64,000 bases of DNA from Clarkia xantiana subsp. parviflora (lineage: Eukaryota; Streptophyta; Magnoliopsida; Myrtales; Onagraceae). The notes beneath the pieces were generated by a model. It was given only the letters and a program-made list of their open reading frames with translations, did not search any database and was not told where the DNA came from. The position numbers and the translations under genes are program-made. Location of the stretch: the NCBI GenBank assembly GCA_036873135.1, contig JAPTYO010000005.1:17690666-17754665 (forward strand), given 5' to 3'. Position 1 is the first letter of the stretch; every line of letters begins with the position of its first letter. Shown here one piece after another: positions 21,914 through 33,282 of this stretch.

Positions 21914-23060
21914 CCTTCGGAGAATACGACGTCTCTGAAGAGTCTGCGTACGCGGACACCACCAGGAGTATAGTACCTGCCACGACACGACAAATATCAA
22001 GATAAGGAAAATTTCCGAAGAACCGGAAATATTCCGACACCCGACCAACGACAACAATCAAAGATCCAAAGACACCCAGCAAAGATAGTCAGCACGAGCC
22101 AAGAACACCACAACAACCAAGTCAAATAATTTTATCCGAGCCTAAGGTCGGGTTTTGGAGAAAATTACCATTATACCCTCCAACAAAGATTAACGCACCA
22201 ACGGCGGCACGACATCAAATTCAAGACCGGGATAGTCCAATCGGACAAAAAACCATATCCGGACGACCGGCAAACATTTTTCCCCAAAATCCCCAACTAC
22301 CAACGGCTATCTACGACAATCCCACATTTCGACAATCAAATTTCGGCAATCAAGCATCGGCAATCAAATTTCGGCAATCAAGCATCGGCAATCAAATTTC
22401 GGCAATCAAGCATCGGCAATCAAGTTTCAACAATTCAAAAATCGGCATTTTGAGTGGTAACGGAAAGGAAAAGAGCGGACCTTCGGAAAACCCGACCCGA
22501 TGTGATAAACGGGTCCGGAATTCGAATTTGAACGTGGCCGGAAATCAGCCCCTCGCCGGAGTTCTAATCCCGCCGTCGCCGGAGTCGTTCCCGGCCGTCT
22601 CCCCGTTGCCGGAGTGGGCTCCAGATCACGCCGGAGCTCCCTGTCCCGCCGTCGACTATTCTGGCCGAAGCTAGCGCTGCCGTCGTCGGAGGTAAACTCG
22701 CCGTCGAAGCCTCCCGACGCCGCTGCTCGTCTGGTCGCCGCCCTCCGTCGACCAAGCCCGTACCGCGTCGCTTTCGTCCGTCAGCCGCCGGAAGTCACGT
22801 CGCCGTCGACCGCCAATGTCGAACCAGGCTCCACCTCCGTCAGCAGCAGCTTCGACGTCGCCCTGGTCTGCCGGTCCGTCCCGCCTCCACGTCGCCGTCT
22901 CGAGTCGCCAATCCACTAGCCGGCCCCGTCCCGTGCTGGTGGTCTCCTCCCGCCGGAGCTGCTGGCCGGATTTTTGCCCCTCGGTGAAAATTTCGGCCGG
23001 CCCTTACCTTGGGGGTGCTCTCCAACCTTTCTTGCTTTCCAAGGGTAAGTGAAGAAGGAA
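21914..23060 (-). other. 5' leader and first intron of the C antisense gene
   Basis: The coding block extends a little upstream of the ATG (LYSWWCPRTQTLQRRRILRR). The intron runs to a donor-like CCGAAG|GTCCGCTC near 22480 and includes a short array of CGGCAATCAAGCAT/CGGCAATCAAATTT units (22322-22440). The leader exon (about 23060-22485) is very GC-rich with CCGGCG words; its ORFs are not shared by other copies. Confidence 0.5.
22322..22440. repeat. Short tandem repeat inside the first intron of the C antisense gene
   Basis: About eight alternating 14-15-bp units, CGGCAATCAAGCAT and CGGCAATCAAATTT. A shorter version occurs at the same place in D (about 39268-39345, opposite strand). Confidence 0.8.
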
Positions 23061-23094
23061 GATGGTGGCTAGGGTGACTCTTAGAGGTATTTTT

Positions 23095-23135
23095 CTAACT
23101 CTCCTTTTTTATGTTAAAAGGATGATAGGGTTTTT
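23095..23135 (-). promoter_or_regulatory. Promoter of the C antisense gene: telo-box-like motif and AT-rich box
   Basis: On the minus strand AAAAAACCCTATC is followed by TTTTAACATAAAAAAGG. It corresponds to the AAACCCTA plus TATA pairs of A and B. Confidence 0.45.
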
Positions 23136-23620
23136 TAGAGGGTTTTAATCACCACCATCCATCTAGCCTTAAATAAAATCTAAGGGCCAAGGAAAAATCA
23201 TCATTTTTGTCCCTCTCCACTATAGCTAAGCATATCTCTACACTTAGAAAACTATCAAGTTAGTTTTATTTTTGGAGCATTCCATACTTAGGAAAAATTT
23301 TGGCCAAAATTAATTTTTCCTCACTTAGATAAAATCCCGGTACGAATTTGGAACATAAGTTATTTAGTTGCATTCGTATCACACCCCTGCGCAAGTTTAT
23401 ATTTTTTAGTATACACCTGTAGCAGAGATAAGTTTATTACTCCCACCTCAGACGGACGCGTGCCTAAGCACACGTCCGTGCTACTCTGACGTTTACAATT
23501 CCTCTATCTCATTAGACAGGGGGGCAAGGTCAGAGGCACGCATCTAAGGGTAAGCAAGCATTCAGACAAAGAAGGTAAAACCCCGGTTTCAAATTGCGCG
23601 TATCATACCATCCTGAAATA
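23136..23620. other. Conserved non-coding block upstream of the C polypurine tract
   Basis: No ORF. Shares ACTATAGCTAAGCATATC and CCATACTTAGGAAAAATTTT with the matching parts of A, B, D and F. Confidence 0.5.
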
Positions 23621-23662
23621 GAGTCAATCAAGGGTTAAGCCATTGGTTGACTCGGGGGCATG
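23621..23662 (+). promoter_or_regulatory. Polypurine tract region with hairpin (C)
   Basis: GAGTCAATCAA...TTGGTTGACTC inverted repeat followed by CGGGGGCATG and the 3' LTR. Confidence 0.65.
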
Positions 23663-24535
23663 TGATGGATATACGCCCAATTTGAACCCGTTGACTTCCA
23701 AACCGTTGTATTTTTATCGTCCCATCGCCAATTGTAAATCGAAACTTCAACCCGGACACTTCGCGAGAATACCGACGGCTCGGACGGGGCCGAAGCGCCC
23801 GTCCGGCAGTAACGAACTCACCTAGGTGAGGTTGGGTGGCCACACCCGACCTCCCCTAGGGGAGATCGGGTCAGCCAACCCGATCTCCCCTAGGGGAGAT
23901 CGGGTGGACCAACCCGATCTCTCCTAGGAGAGATCGGGTCGGCCAACCCGATCCCTCCTAGGAGGGATGGGGTTGGCCAACCCCACCCTCCCTAGGAGGG
24001 GTTGGGTGCCCTCACCCAACCCCTACCCTTGGAGGTCGGATTTCTCCCCCCCAAGGGCCCCGACACCGCCTTCGGACTCTCATGCTCGGTCCACTCCGCC
24101 TACCTCCTCCGAATCCTAAGGTCTTAATTATGTGCTTAAAGGTTAATTAATTGTGTTTAAAGGCTAACGATGTCATTAAGCCACCTTAATGACACCGTTG
24201 CCTATAAATACCCCACCTTCACAACTCATTTGGACATCTTGGCTATTTGGACAATTTAGCTCTGACATCTCTCTAGCTTTATCTCTCTAGAAGTATAGTT
24301 CTGACTTAGGCATCGGAGAGGGTTCACCAGGCACCACCCCCCCCCCCCTCCGTGTCTGGTACTGCCCCTTTTGCAGGGCAAAGGGAGAGAAGAAGAGAAG
24401 GAACCAAGGGAAGAAAGAAAGGAAGAAGGACATAGGCAAAGGCAAGGCGACTCGAGAAGACCGGATCACACACATCCCCCGTAAGGAGTGAGATCAAAGC
24501 CGACGACCAGTTGACCTAGATTTCATAACTTAACA
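23663..24535 (+). repeat. 3' LTR of element C
   Basis: 873 bp, nearly identical to 13827-14702. Contains the palindrome array (about 23817-24030), TATA box and poly-C hairpin (24327-24359). Confidence 0.96.
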
Positions 24536-25180
24536 GCCCACAAGAGCGTAGCTTGAAGTAGTTCACACACTACGATCACATTCTGCGCCATCCGGGATCC
24601 AATCCCGTGAATAATTGCCAACGCCAAAATGGACGTATCTTAATAGCAGTTCATACACTGCATCTATTTCTGTACCACCCAAGACTTAATATCGCAAACA
24701 CATCAAACGCCCTCAAGAGCGTATCTTGCACTAGCTTTCAACGATGAAAAGAGCGTATCTTGCAAACATTTTAAAAATACCTCCAGGACCATGTCCTGCA
24801 CATGCACTCGACACCCCTAGGAGCGTATCCTACAAATTCTTTACAACGTACCCAAGAACGTATCTTGAGAAAACCTTCTTTTTTAGAAGTAAGGTTACGT
24901 AATATATGAAAAGTTGTCTATACTACCAATGCAAGAATGATAAGGAATGAGGATAGCAATCTTGAAGACAAACACACCAACACATAGTCAAACACAAAAA
25001 TGATCATAGCATTCGTTCAAGACATCCAAAACCTAAAAGAAAAGCTACGACACATATGTCAAGTAGCAAACTACAAGCATCCAAGTACAAAGTAAGAAAT
25101 ATAGACTCAACCCAACACGGGGAGGAAAGCAAGCGGATATACACATATGAAAAGTAGATAAACCATCAAACAGATGCAAT
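24536..25180 (+). repeat. Second half of B hairpin repeats and following spacer
   Basis: 24536-24880 resumes the array cut by C, after the duplicated gccca. Units are diverged but keep pairing: CGGGA-TCCAA-TCCCG, CAAGA-GCGTA-TCTTG, CAGGA-CCATG-TCCTG and TAGGA-GCGTA-TCCTA. 24881-25180 is spacer without a supported gene. Confidence 0.85.
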
Positions 25181-27633
25181 CTATGAATCTTCACGATCCT
25201 GATGATCGAAAGACGATCCACCAATGGAACTGGATGACGATGAGGAGACACTCAACTCAGCATGATCAACATGAATGACATTCTTAGGAACAAGGGCAAC
25301 AACCTCATTATCAGCTACCGCAACATGCCCTCTCAAAACAGCAACATATCCCAATGCATAAGTGGAGAAATCACCTAACTCACCAAAAGGAAAGTCGGGC
25401 ATAACATTGTATATTTGCTCAGTGAGATACTCCCCAAACTGACGCATCTCGGCATTGCACCGAACGTCAAACTCAGTAGTATAAGTAGGAGATGCCTTGT
25501 ACTCAGCTATGGCAGAAGCTTTCTCCTCAGCATGACATTTCTCCTCAACATTCTTCAACTCCGCAGCATGGAGTGAAGAGTCAATCTGAGCCTGTCAGCG
25601 AGCATCAGCAAGAGTACCTTCAAGAGATGTAATTTGATCCTGAAGTTCCTGAAACATCAAGTCGGAAAGACGGGTCTTCTCCAATGCACCACCAAGTTCG
25701 GCCTTCAAGGAAGTCTGACTATCCTGAAGGACCTTCTTCTCCTTGGATAACTCAATAGTAAGGGAGGAAAGGTTGACTATGTCAGCCATACTCTGAAACA
25801 ACAAACAATCATCAAAGCATATATTAACAAGGCAAAACGTCAAAGATAAAAAAAAGATGAAAACTCATAGGAGCAAACCGAGATAACACCACCTGAACAT
25901 AACGCCTGGTCTCTCTGGGAAACTTGGGAGAAGGAAGACGATCGCCTGGAGTGACAGCACTACGCAGCACACGGACTCCAACTTCAGGAGTATGCAAAAC
26001 TGACTAATTGTCGCAATGAAACTCCTTCAATCGAGCGAAGGGAGTCCACTCAGCCCCAGTGATATCTTCATCGGTAAGACGAATCAGATCTTTCCGGCTC
26101 AAAGCAGGAAGCTGGGTCTTCCCTACAAATAACGAATACAAATGAGATACAACAACAAATTATAGCCAAGGCATTTGAGAAACACATACCTGAATGAGCG
26201 GTCTCGTCAGCAGAGGCTCATCCCCTCGATGGTGGGGCATGGGATAAGGGAGACACATCGTCAGCCACTCCACCACCTTCTACGGGTTTCTTCCCTTTAT
26301 CAGGAAGAGAAGACGCCTCTTCATCCACCTTCCCCTTATCACGAGAAGGAGTTGGAAAAGGAGCAATGGTCGGGGAATCCTTCTTCCTCTTCGCAATCGA
26401 GGGTCCGACCTCAGAGTTGGATTTTCGCTCCTTGGATTTTCTTGAACCTTTCTCTGCAGCAACAACTCGCTCGGTCACTAAAAGAGATCGTCCTATCAAC
26501 ACAGACGAAGCAATATTAAGAAAATCACAAGTAAGTTACATAGAGAAAACAAGAAAAGGAACGTACGAGAAGTTTCGATCGATTTTTTCAGACTTAGAAG
26601 ATTTCACGGCTGGAGGAGCGGAGCCGGAAGACGCTTTTTCTTGCTAACCATAGCACGGTCAGAACGATCCGCCTGCACATCATATGACTTTCCATGAAAC
26701 CAACCTACAAGGCGAACAGTGAATAAAATCAAGGGAATCAATAACATACCAAATTTGGGAGGGAGGAGTCAATCGAATCCCCGCATCATACAAGTCCCTC
26801 TCAAACACCCAAGATACAGGGCAGTAAGATCTGGACCAATTGCTCCGGTAAATAATCTTCATGGTCTCCTTATCAGATGGAGAAATCTTATCGAAAGTAG
26901 GCCAGTCATCAGAACGATTGGTACAGACAATATCCCAAGTGACATACCGATCCGTGATAAAGAAGTAATGACTGCCCCAATGACCCATCGAACAGTCCAC
27001 AAGGGTCACGAAACGGAGATCCCTATCTTATGAAATCTCATCTAATCCCAGTTCTTCGAACTGAGAATCCTTTGACAAATGGTGACGGGTTACTATGGTC
27101 GCCATCCTAGTCGTGCTACTATACTGGAAGCGGTAAAAACACCGAAACAATACAAAAGAGTACCTCCAAGAGTACCACTGGCATAATGATTTAAGCCCGA
27201 CCCAAGCCCGAATGGCAGTGGGGGTCAGATTGACGAGAGAGACTTTGAAAAACCGGCAGAGCTCCACAAGCTCGTCGCAATAAGGAAAACGTAGGCCGTA
27301 TCGAATTTGGGCCGTGTATACGGCGACTATCCCAGCCTGGGGCACATTTACAGTGCCGCGAATATTGCCCAAGGATGGGCGTAAAGGGTATAACGGTCCA
27401 TCTAAAGGACAAATATTACCTAACTCGATAAGTTGGTCGTACTCCGGCCGTTTTAGTTGGTTCACAAACACATGCATGGAACCTAACTAAGAATCATAAA
27501 TAGTTTCTAGACTCCGGATAGAATCCGACTCGGATGAATACTCGAACTCAGAGTCTGATTAAGAGCTTGACTCCGAACTAAAGTCAGGAAAGAAAGTACG
27601 GCGACGAGTAGAGGGAATGAAGAACTTACTCAT
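25181..27633 (-). pseudogene. Antisense extra gene of B (broken)
   Basis: Start MSKFFIPSTRRRTFFP at 27633, with stops in the Ser-rich segment. The core (27477-26755) carries YTAQIRYGLRFPYCDELVELCRFF and YSWRYSFVLFRCFYRF. Then the GWFHGK block (about 26700-26585), basic block (26490-26220), a block near 26130-25870 and the coiled coil (25794-25181) with a stop near 25590, ending in FGEYLTEQIYNVMPDFPF and a Ser-rich tail. Colinear with A, C and D, but clearly inactive. Confidence 0.75.
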
Positions 27634-28530
27634 CCACTTCAGAATATACCGCCGTTGAAAGGTCTGAGTCTTATCACACCACCACGAATAAAACACCTAC
27701 AACACCGAATCAAAGGTCAGCGCAGAGCAACGTCCAAAAAACATGCCAAAGTAACCCAACGCCAACGCATCGACAGTCTCATCACATGACCATCAAGAAG
27801 CAATCACTAAGTGAAGAACCACATACTTACAACCACGTCAACAACGACGACCGTACACGAACAACCATTTTTGCTATGGAAACGACTGCATACATACAAC
27901 TATGCTCACAATGACAATGACCGTACACGTACGAGCAAAAAACGATGTGATCATGCAAGTAAAATCTATATACACGTGCAAAGGGTATTTTTGAGAAAAA
28001 TGGATATCCAATCGACACGACAATGATACAAGTAATCGGGAAATTATCACAAGTCAAGTATGGGCGATCAAAATACGAACATCCAATACATGAACGAAAT
28101 GGGAAAAAAGGTCGAACCTTGGGAAAACCCGAGATGATACGAACGGTTGCCTTGAAATTCTTGCCACGTCTTCGCCAGAAAGAGGTCGTCGCCGGCAAAG
28201 AGCTACCTTCCTCGCCGTCCGCCGTCGCCGGAGGTCCTTCTTCTCGCCGCGTCGTCGCCGACTGCACCACCGGCCTTCATCCTCTTCAGTCATAGGTCCA
28301 CCATCCCACGCCGGCGTTGAAGCCACCGCGTCGCCCTCTCGCTGTCTAGTCCAGGCCACCGGTGATTGGAATCGGCAAGCTTCGGCCCGCCGTGGCTGTT
28401 CCGGCCAAATCAGCCGCTCCTCACCGTGCCACCAAGGCTGCCCCACCGTGCTTTCGTCGCGCCGGAGACCCCTCCCGGCCGTGGTGATTAGTTCCGGCCA
28501 CACCTCAAAAACCGAGCTAAGTGAGCAGCT
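27634..28530 (-). other. 5' leader and first intron of the B antisense gene
   Basis: Conserved coding SWWCDKTQTFQRRYIL just upstream of the ATG, then AT-rich intron to a donor-like CCCAAG|GTTCGACC near 28115, then a GC-rich leader with GCCGGCG words to about 28500. Confidence 0.5.
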
Positions 28531-28599
28531 TGGCCCTAAAGAAAAGGTTGCTTAGTGGTGAAGAAGATGGTGGCTACTAAAATGGTAATCTCTTCTCTC

Positions 28600-28630
28600 T
28601 CCTTTATAATAAACTATGGTAGGGTTTCTA
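28600..28630 (-). promoter_or_regulatory. Promoter of the B antisense gene: telo-box-like motif plus TATA
   Basis: On the minus strand GAAACCCTACC followed by TTTATTATAAAGG, about 100 bp before the GC-rich leader. Confidence 0.5.
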
Positions 28631-29118
28631 GAAATGTTATAATCTCTACATTTAATTCAAATTGAGAAAATCTAAAGGCTAGGATTAAATATGACAACTT
28701 TACTCATTTTTAACTATGGTTAGCTATACCTCCACCCATGTTAGTATTTCCATATCCATTCATCATCCATTCTATACCTAGGAATTTTCCACATGTGGTT
28801 AGTATATATTTTGCATATAGAATTATCCCGTACGGATATACCGACATGAGTTAGATTTTCATTTTTATCTATGACAATGATTTTTTTTATATCCCTACCC
28901 TTCAATTCTTAAACATTAATATAGGGAAACATGATTTTCGTCATGCCCGCATCTCTCGGATACATGTCAAAATATATTCATGTCTGTGCTAATGTCTGGA
29001 TTTTTCTTGTCCCGAGAAACGAGGATAAGACACGGCAGTACGATTATGGAGATGCGACGAATTCATCAAAAGGTAAAATCACGGGCTTGAATTGAGCGCG
29101 TCATCCTATCGTAAAACA
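28631..29118. other. Conserved non-coding block upstream of the B polypurine tract
   Basis: AT-rich with no gene. Includes AACTATGGTTAGCTATACC, as in A. Confidence 0.45.
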
Positions 29119-29160
29119 GAGTCAATCAAGGGTTAAGCCATTGGTTGACTCGGGGGCACG
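29119..29160 (+). promoter_or_regulatory. Polypurine tract region with hairpin (B)
   Basis: GAGTCAATCAA...TTGGTTGACTC then CGGGGGCACG, directly before the LTR. Confidence 0.62.
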
Positions 29161-29756
29161 TGATGGATATACGCTCATTTTAGACCCGTTTTCATTCAGA
29201 TTTATTATTTTAATTACCCCATGAATGATTGTAAATTGAAAATTTGACCCGAACACGTCACCCGCAGCAAAATAATCCGGATGAGAGAAAAAACGCCCGC
29301 CCAGATAGTTTGCCGAGCCCGGTCTCACCAAGGGTGAGATCGGACATGGCTGGTCCGATTTCTCCCAAGGGAGAGATCGGACCTCCCGTCCGACCCCGAG
29401 GGTCCCAACGTTCCTCCGACACGTGATATTCCCACCCAAGGGTTGTGCGCGACGTCCGGAATATTGTCCTTCAAAACGTCCCTCGTGATGACTCGACCTC
29501 ACTTTGCACGTCCGAAACTTCGAAAATATCACGAACCTTCTCCATGTTTGCTTAAGGCTTAATCCCTTTATTACTTGTTAACTGTCCTCGTTTAGGAGTT
29601 AACGGTGTCATTAACCGCCTTACTCTCCTTTGAGCCGATATATAGAACTCCACCCCTATTCATTTACTAAGTTGATAACACTTGCATGATTTAAGCTCTC
29701 CCTTATCTCTACTTTCCCTCTCTACATTTTTCTCATTTAAGCATCAGAGAGGGTTT
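29161..29756 (+). repeat. B 3' LTR, first part
   Basis: Starts TGATGGATATACGCTC. Diverged from the A and C LTRs but shares the frame, including a TATA-like GATATATAGAACTCC and GCATCAGAGAGGGTT, at which it is cut by copia element E. It continues at 44632. Its palindromes are reduced to a few units (ACCAAGGGTGAGATCGGA and similar). Confidence 0.85.
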
Positions 29757-30317
29757 TGTTAGAATACGGGGAGTAATCATTACGGATACTATAAACATGG
29801 TACATGCTAGTAATCAATCTTACGCAACGGAAGATTCACACATACTTCAGACGTAATCCCTAGCCCTAAGATCCTGCAGCAGGCACCCGTAGAGGTTTTT
29901 GTTAAGGAAGCCCTACACGGTATATTCTCCAGAGCAAAGCCTCTGATCGATTATTGGCAGGGACAGATCTCCGGAGTGTTTGCTCGAAAGCAAATTGGCA
30001 CACCCTTGGTGTTTGATGTGGTTCGGCCGAACTATGTGTGTTATGGGGGAGAGGGTTTTCTATTAAATCACCACAAGGGAGGCATTATGATTAACCCTAA
30101 TAAAATCCCTAATACCCCATATATATAGGAGGAGTAACGTGGACAAAAGTCCACTTTGCCCCCCATATAATTCGGCCGACCACTATAGTATAAGGGAGGC
30201 CCAATTTTGGGCCTCTCATGTCAATTGGGATATGGGTCTGGCCCGATGTCCTAAGTCTTAGGTAACATATACATATAATGGGCTTCCATTTACGACGCCC
30301 ATCACCATATGCTTACA
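29757..30317 (-). repeat. 3' LTR of E
   Basis: 561 bp. On the minus strand it runs TGTAAGCATATGG... to ...CTAACA. Matches 44027-44631 but lacks about 23 bp near 29881 and some further bases near 30255. Confidence 0.9.
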
Positions 30318-31457
30318 GCTACCACTCGCCGGAATGGGAGGGTGCCTGTTATTGTATTGTCGTCCAAATCAGCATTAACATTTCACTCATTCGATATCGC
30401 CCTTTCTTCCGAATAGTTCATACGAGGTTTGCCGTGCGACCGGCGAACACGAGAGGCATCGTGCTACTCATCTGTTTGGAGTATTGTAGCGCCCACGGAA
30501 CGTTGATTCCCTTTCTTCAATCAACATGTTATAAACAATATAGTGCCGCCATGTATCCAAACTCAATTGTTAATTCTATATTTGCCTAGTCTCCAAATAG
30601 GAGCACTTCTCCAAGGCATCTGTATAAGTATTCACAACATTCAACAAATATCTGGTTGGTGGCCACCTAGTGAATACAAGAGTTGGTGAATTACAGGTGA
30701 ACTTGGCCATCCCCATCGCTCATATCCTTAGTCAAATCCAACCGGTTTCCAAAGATGTAGTCACTGGGCCTTTTTGTTCAGCACTTCGCTCGTATGCCGG
30801 GAAGCGAACATTGAGCCCGACCTTAAATATGAGTTCTCGGTCCGTGAGGATACTTCGGGTGCCTCTTCATAAGGTTCCCGGGATCAATCACACGCTCGAG
30901 GTGAAGAAGTTTGTGCTCGTTAGAATCACAAGAATTCTTATCTAGCAATACCGAGTTGTGACCCCGTGGTCGAACATGGCACGCGTAGTATGAAGCACGC
31001 GTCGATAGCATACCTGAAATTTTAAGTTGACAGGAATGCGATATGTCAATCATGCTATCGCAGATTTTCATCTGGCCCAGAATGTGGTTTAATGACGAAC
31101 GGAGTTCATCACAGCGATTACAAAAAGAAGATCATGTCAAGTTACTTTGAAACTAGATAATCGTCTTGCGTAATCAGGTTTATCCCCCTGATTCTTAGCC
31201 AGTCTTGCTTGGTAGCGGCCTCTATCCACCGCAAGACGACCGTACCTGTGTGACTAGGTATGGCCCACATTCTACATAGTTTGGCAGAGGATTGCGTCCT
31301 CCTATGACTTAGTTTATAGATCGTAAATCTGATGTATTCAAGCAATATGACGTCGATGGATCATAAACTCGATTGTAATTCTCTCGTTTATTAAAAACGT
31401 AACTTTCAATTATCAAAATGTCATCACAGATACATGCCACTTTTAAACGCTAGGCAA
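30318..31457 (-). other. E region between RNase H and 3' LTR
   Basis: About 1.1 kb between the RNase H end and the LTR with no reading frame I can support. Long for a copia 3' untranslated region; it may be a leftover or an acquired segment. Confidence 0.4.
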
Positions 31458-33282
31458 TCAAAGCAGTTTTACGTGCTTTTCGAATGTCTCCCTGCGTAGT
31501 GGTTTAGTTAATGGGTCCGCTACCATGTTATCAGTGGACAAGTATTCCAAAGTGATTGTATTGTCTTGTACCATAGATTTAGCATAAAAATATTTCACAT
31601 CAATGTGTTTAGTCCTACTATGGTACTTTGGATTCTTAACTGCCGCAATAGCTGCTTGACTGTCAGAGTATACCATGACGGGTTTACTCCCGACTTTGAC
31701 ATCAAGCAGTGCAGTAAGAAGCCTTTCATCCAGGCCGCTTCCTGTGCGTTTTTGGAGAGATCAACGAATACCGATTCCATTGTAGACATCGCGAAACAGG
31801 TTTGCTTCTTGCTCATCCATGAAATGACGAGATTAGCAAAGAGAAAAACTCCTCCTATGGTGGAGTTAAGATCATCCAAAGCGTCACCATGGTAGGCGTC
31901 ACCGTAACCGGTCAATTCTAACTTTCTGACCTCATAGCACAGTGCGTAGTCGACAGTACCTTTCAGATAACGAATGATTCGTTTTACAGCCTTTAAATGT
32001 TGATAGCCATGATCTGATTGGAAACGTGGTACTAGGCCCACGGCGTAACAGATGTTTGGATGGGTGCATTGCATGGCGTACATGAGACTACCAACCATGC
32101 TTAAATACTCTGCACCCTTTATCTGTTCCCGATCTGCTAGGTTCTTGGGGCCGTCACGTTTTGACAGTGCGCACCACCCAAATATTGCCGGTGTATCCAC
32201 GGGTTTGGCATCTTGTAATCTGAACCTTTCAACAATATGTTTATATAAGCTTCTTGAGATAGAGATAATTTCCGGGTAGGGCGATCTCTAGCAATTTTAT
32301 ATCCTAAGATGTATGGGGCCTCTCCCATGTCTTTCATCTCGAATACAAATGTCAATCAGGACTTTGACATGTTCATAAAACTCACGTCGTTTGCGGCAAT
32401 GCGTATGTCGTCCATGTATAAGGTTAAGATGACATACTTAGACCCGGAGGTCTTATAATACACGCACGGATCCTCGTGAAGATTCACGAATCCGTTTCCT
32501 ACGATTTCCTCGTGGAATCTGCGGTACTATTGTCGAGACGACTTTTTAAGACCGTAAACGGACCTTTAGAGTTTACAAACTTTACGTTCATTACCAGGAG
32601 TAATGTAATCCTCTGGTTGCTCCATGTAGATCTCTTTCTCTAGGTTTCCGAGGAGAAACGTGGTCTTTAGCATTTATTCGGTGTAGCTCGAAATCGAGAC
32701 CTGCGACCAGGACCATAAATGGGCCTAACCGTGGTTTTACGCACACTCGGTGAGTGTGTTTCGTCAAAGTCCACTCCGTGAAGTTGGGTTTGTTCTTTCG
32801 CAATAAGTCGGGTTTTGTACCCCCGGCCTTTTCATCAGTGGTGAGTCTCCTTTTCAAGACTCATCATATCCTTCTGCCTCTGTGATTAGCAGGTAAACCA
32901 AATGTAGACTATAATGGTTTTCATTTAGGCGATCTCTCTCTTTTATTGTTTTCCTCCATTTCTCCACATGAGGAATTTCCAATGCTCGTCAACAGTTGTT
33001 AGAGTGAGGTTTTCACCCTTCTCGATGGGATACTTCTTGGGAGAAGTTCGATGCCTTTGACTTTCGTCTAGACTTGTTAATCCCATCTTAAGTCTGAACG
33101 TTTCTCCCACTCCTACTGGGAATAAGAGCAGTGCTTGAATCTTGACCTACAACTTTCCTCAGACGACCTCTCGGTCTCGGGGTTTTACTTCCGAGATGAA
33201 TTCCTTGATCACTAGGATCTATAACCAAGTTGGTCAGATCACTCCCACTGGGAATAATGGGTAGTTTAGGTAGTTGTGGCAT
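31458..33282 (-). pseudogene. E copia pol remnant: reverse transcriptase and RNase H
   Basis: On the minus strand: a linker with PRPRGRLRK (33282-33088), then reverse transcriptase pieces (DFELHRINAK near 32700, the active-site box LYMDDIRIAA near 32435-32400, EMKDMGEAPYILGYKIARD near 32340). Then the RNase H connection (SMVGSLMYAMQCTHPNICYAVG, HLKAVKRIIRYLKGT) and the RNase H domain (WMSKKQTCFAMSTMES, YSDSQAAIAAVKNP, HIDVKYFYAK, ADPLTKPL) to the stop at 31458. Frame changes and stops, for example after SKS near 32358, break it. Order and motifs are those of Ty1/copia. Confidence 0.9.

Larger units (their letters stand above)
13827..24535 (+). mobile_element. Element C: youngest and best preserved copy of the non-autonomous family
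   Basis: 10.7 kb with a perfect 5-bp TSD. The two LTRs (876 and 873 bp) differ, as far as I can see, by one substitution (A at about 14232, G at about 24071) and by the length of a C run (15 versus 12). The internal region holds an intact 1082-residue gag-protease-gag' ORF, hairpin repeats, and an antisense extra gene with one N-terminal frameshift. There is no reverse transcriptase, RNase H or integrase, so mobility must have used proteins from another element. Confidence 0.96.

Noticed and set aside
22564..23052. Arg/Ala/Pro-rich ORFs in the GC-rich leader of the antisense gene
   Set aside because: High GC gives open frames on both strands. None is shared with A, B or D.
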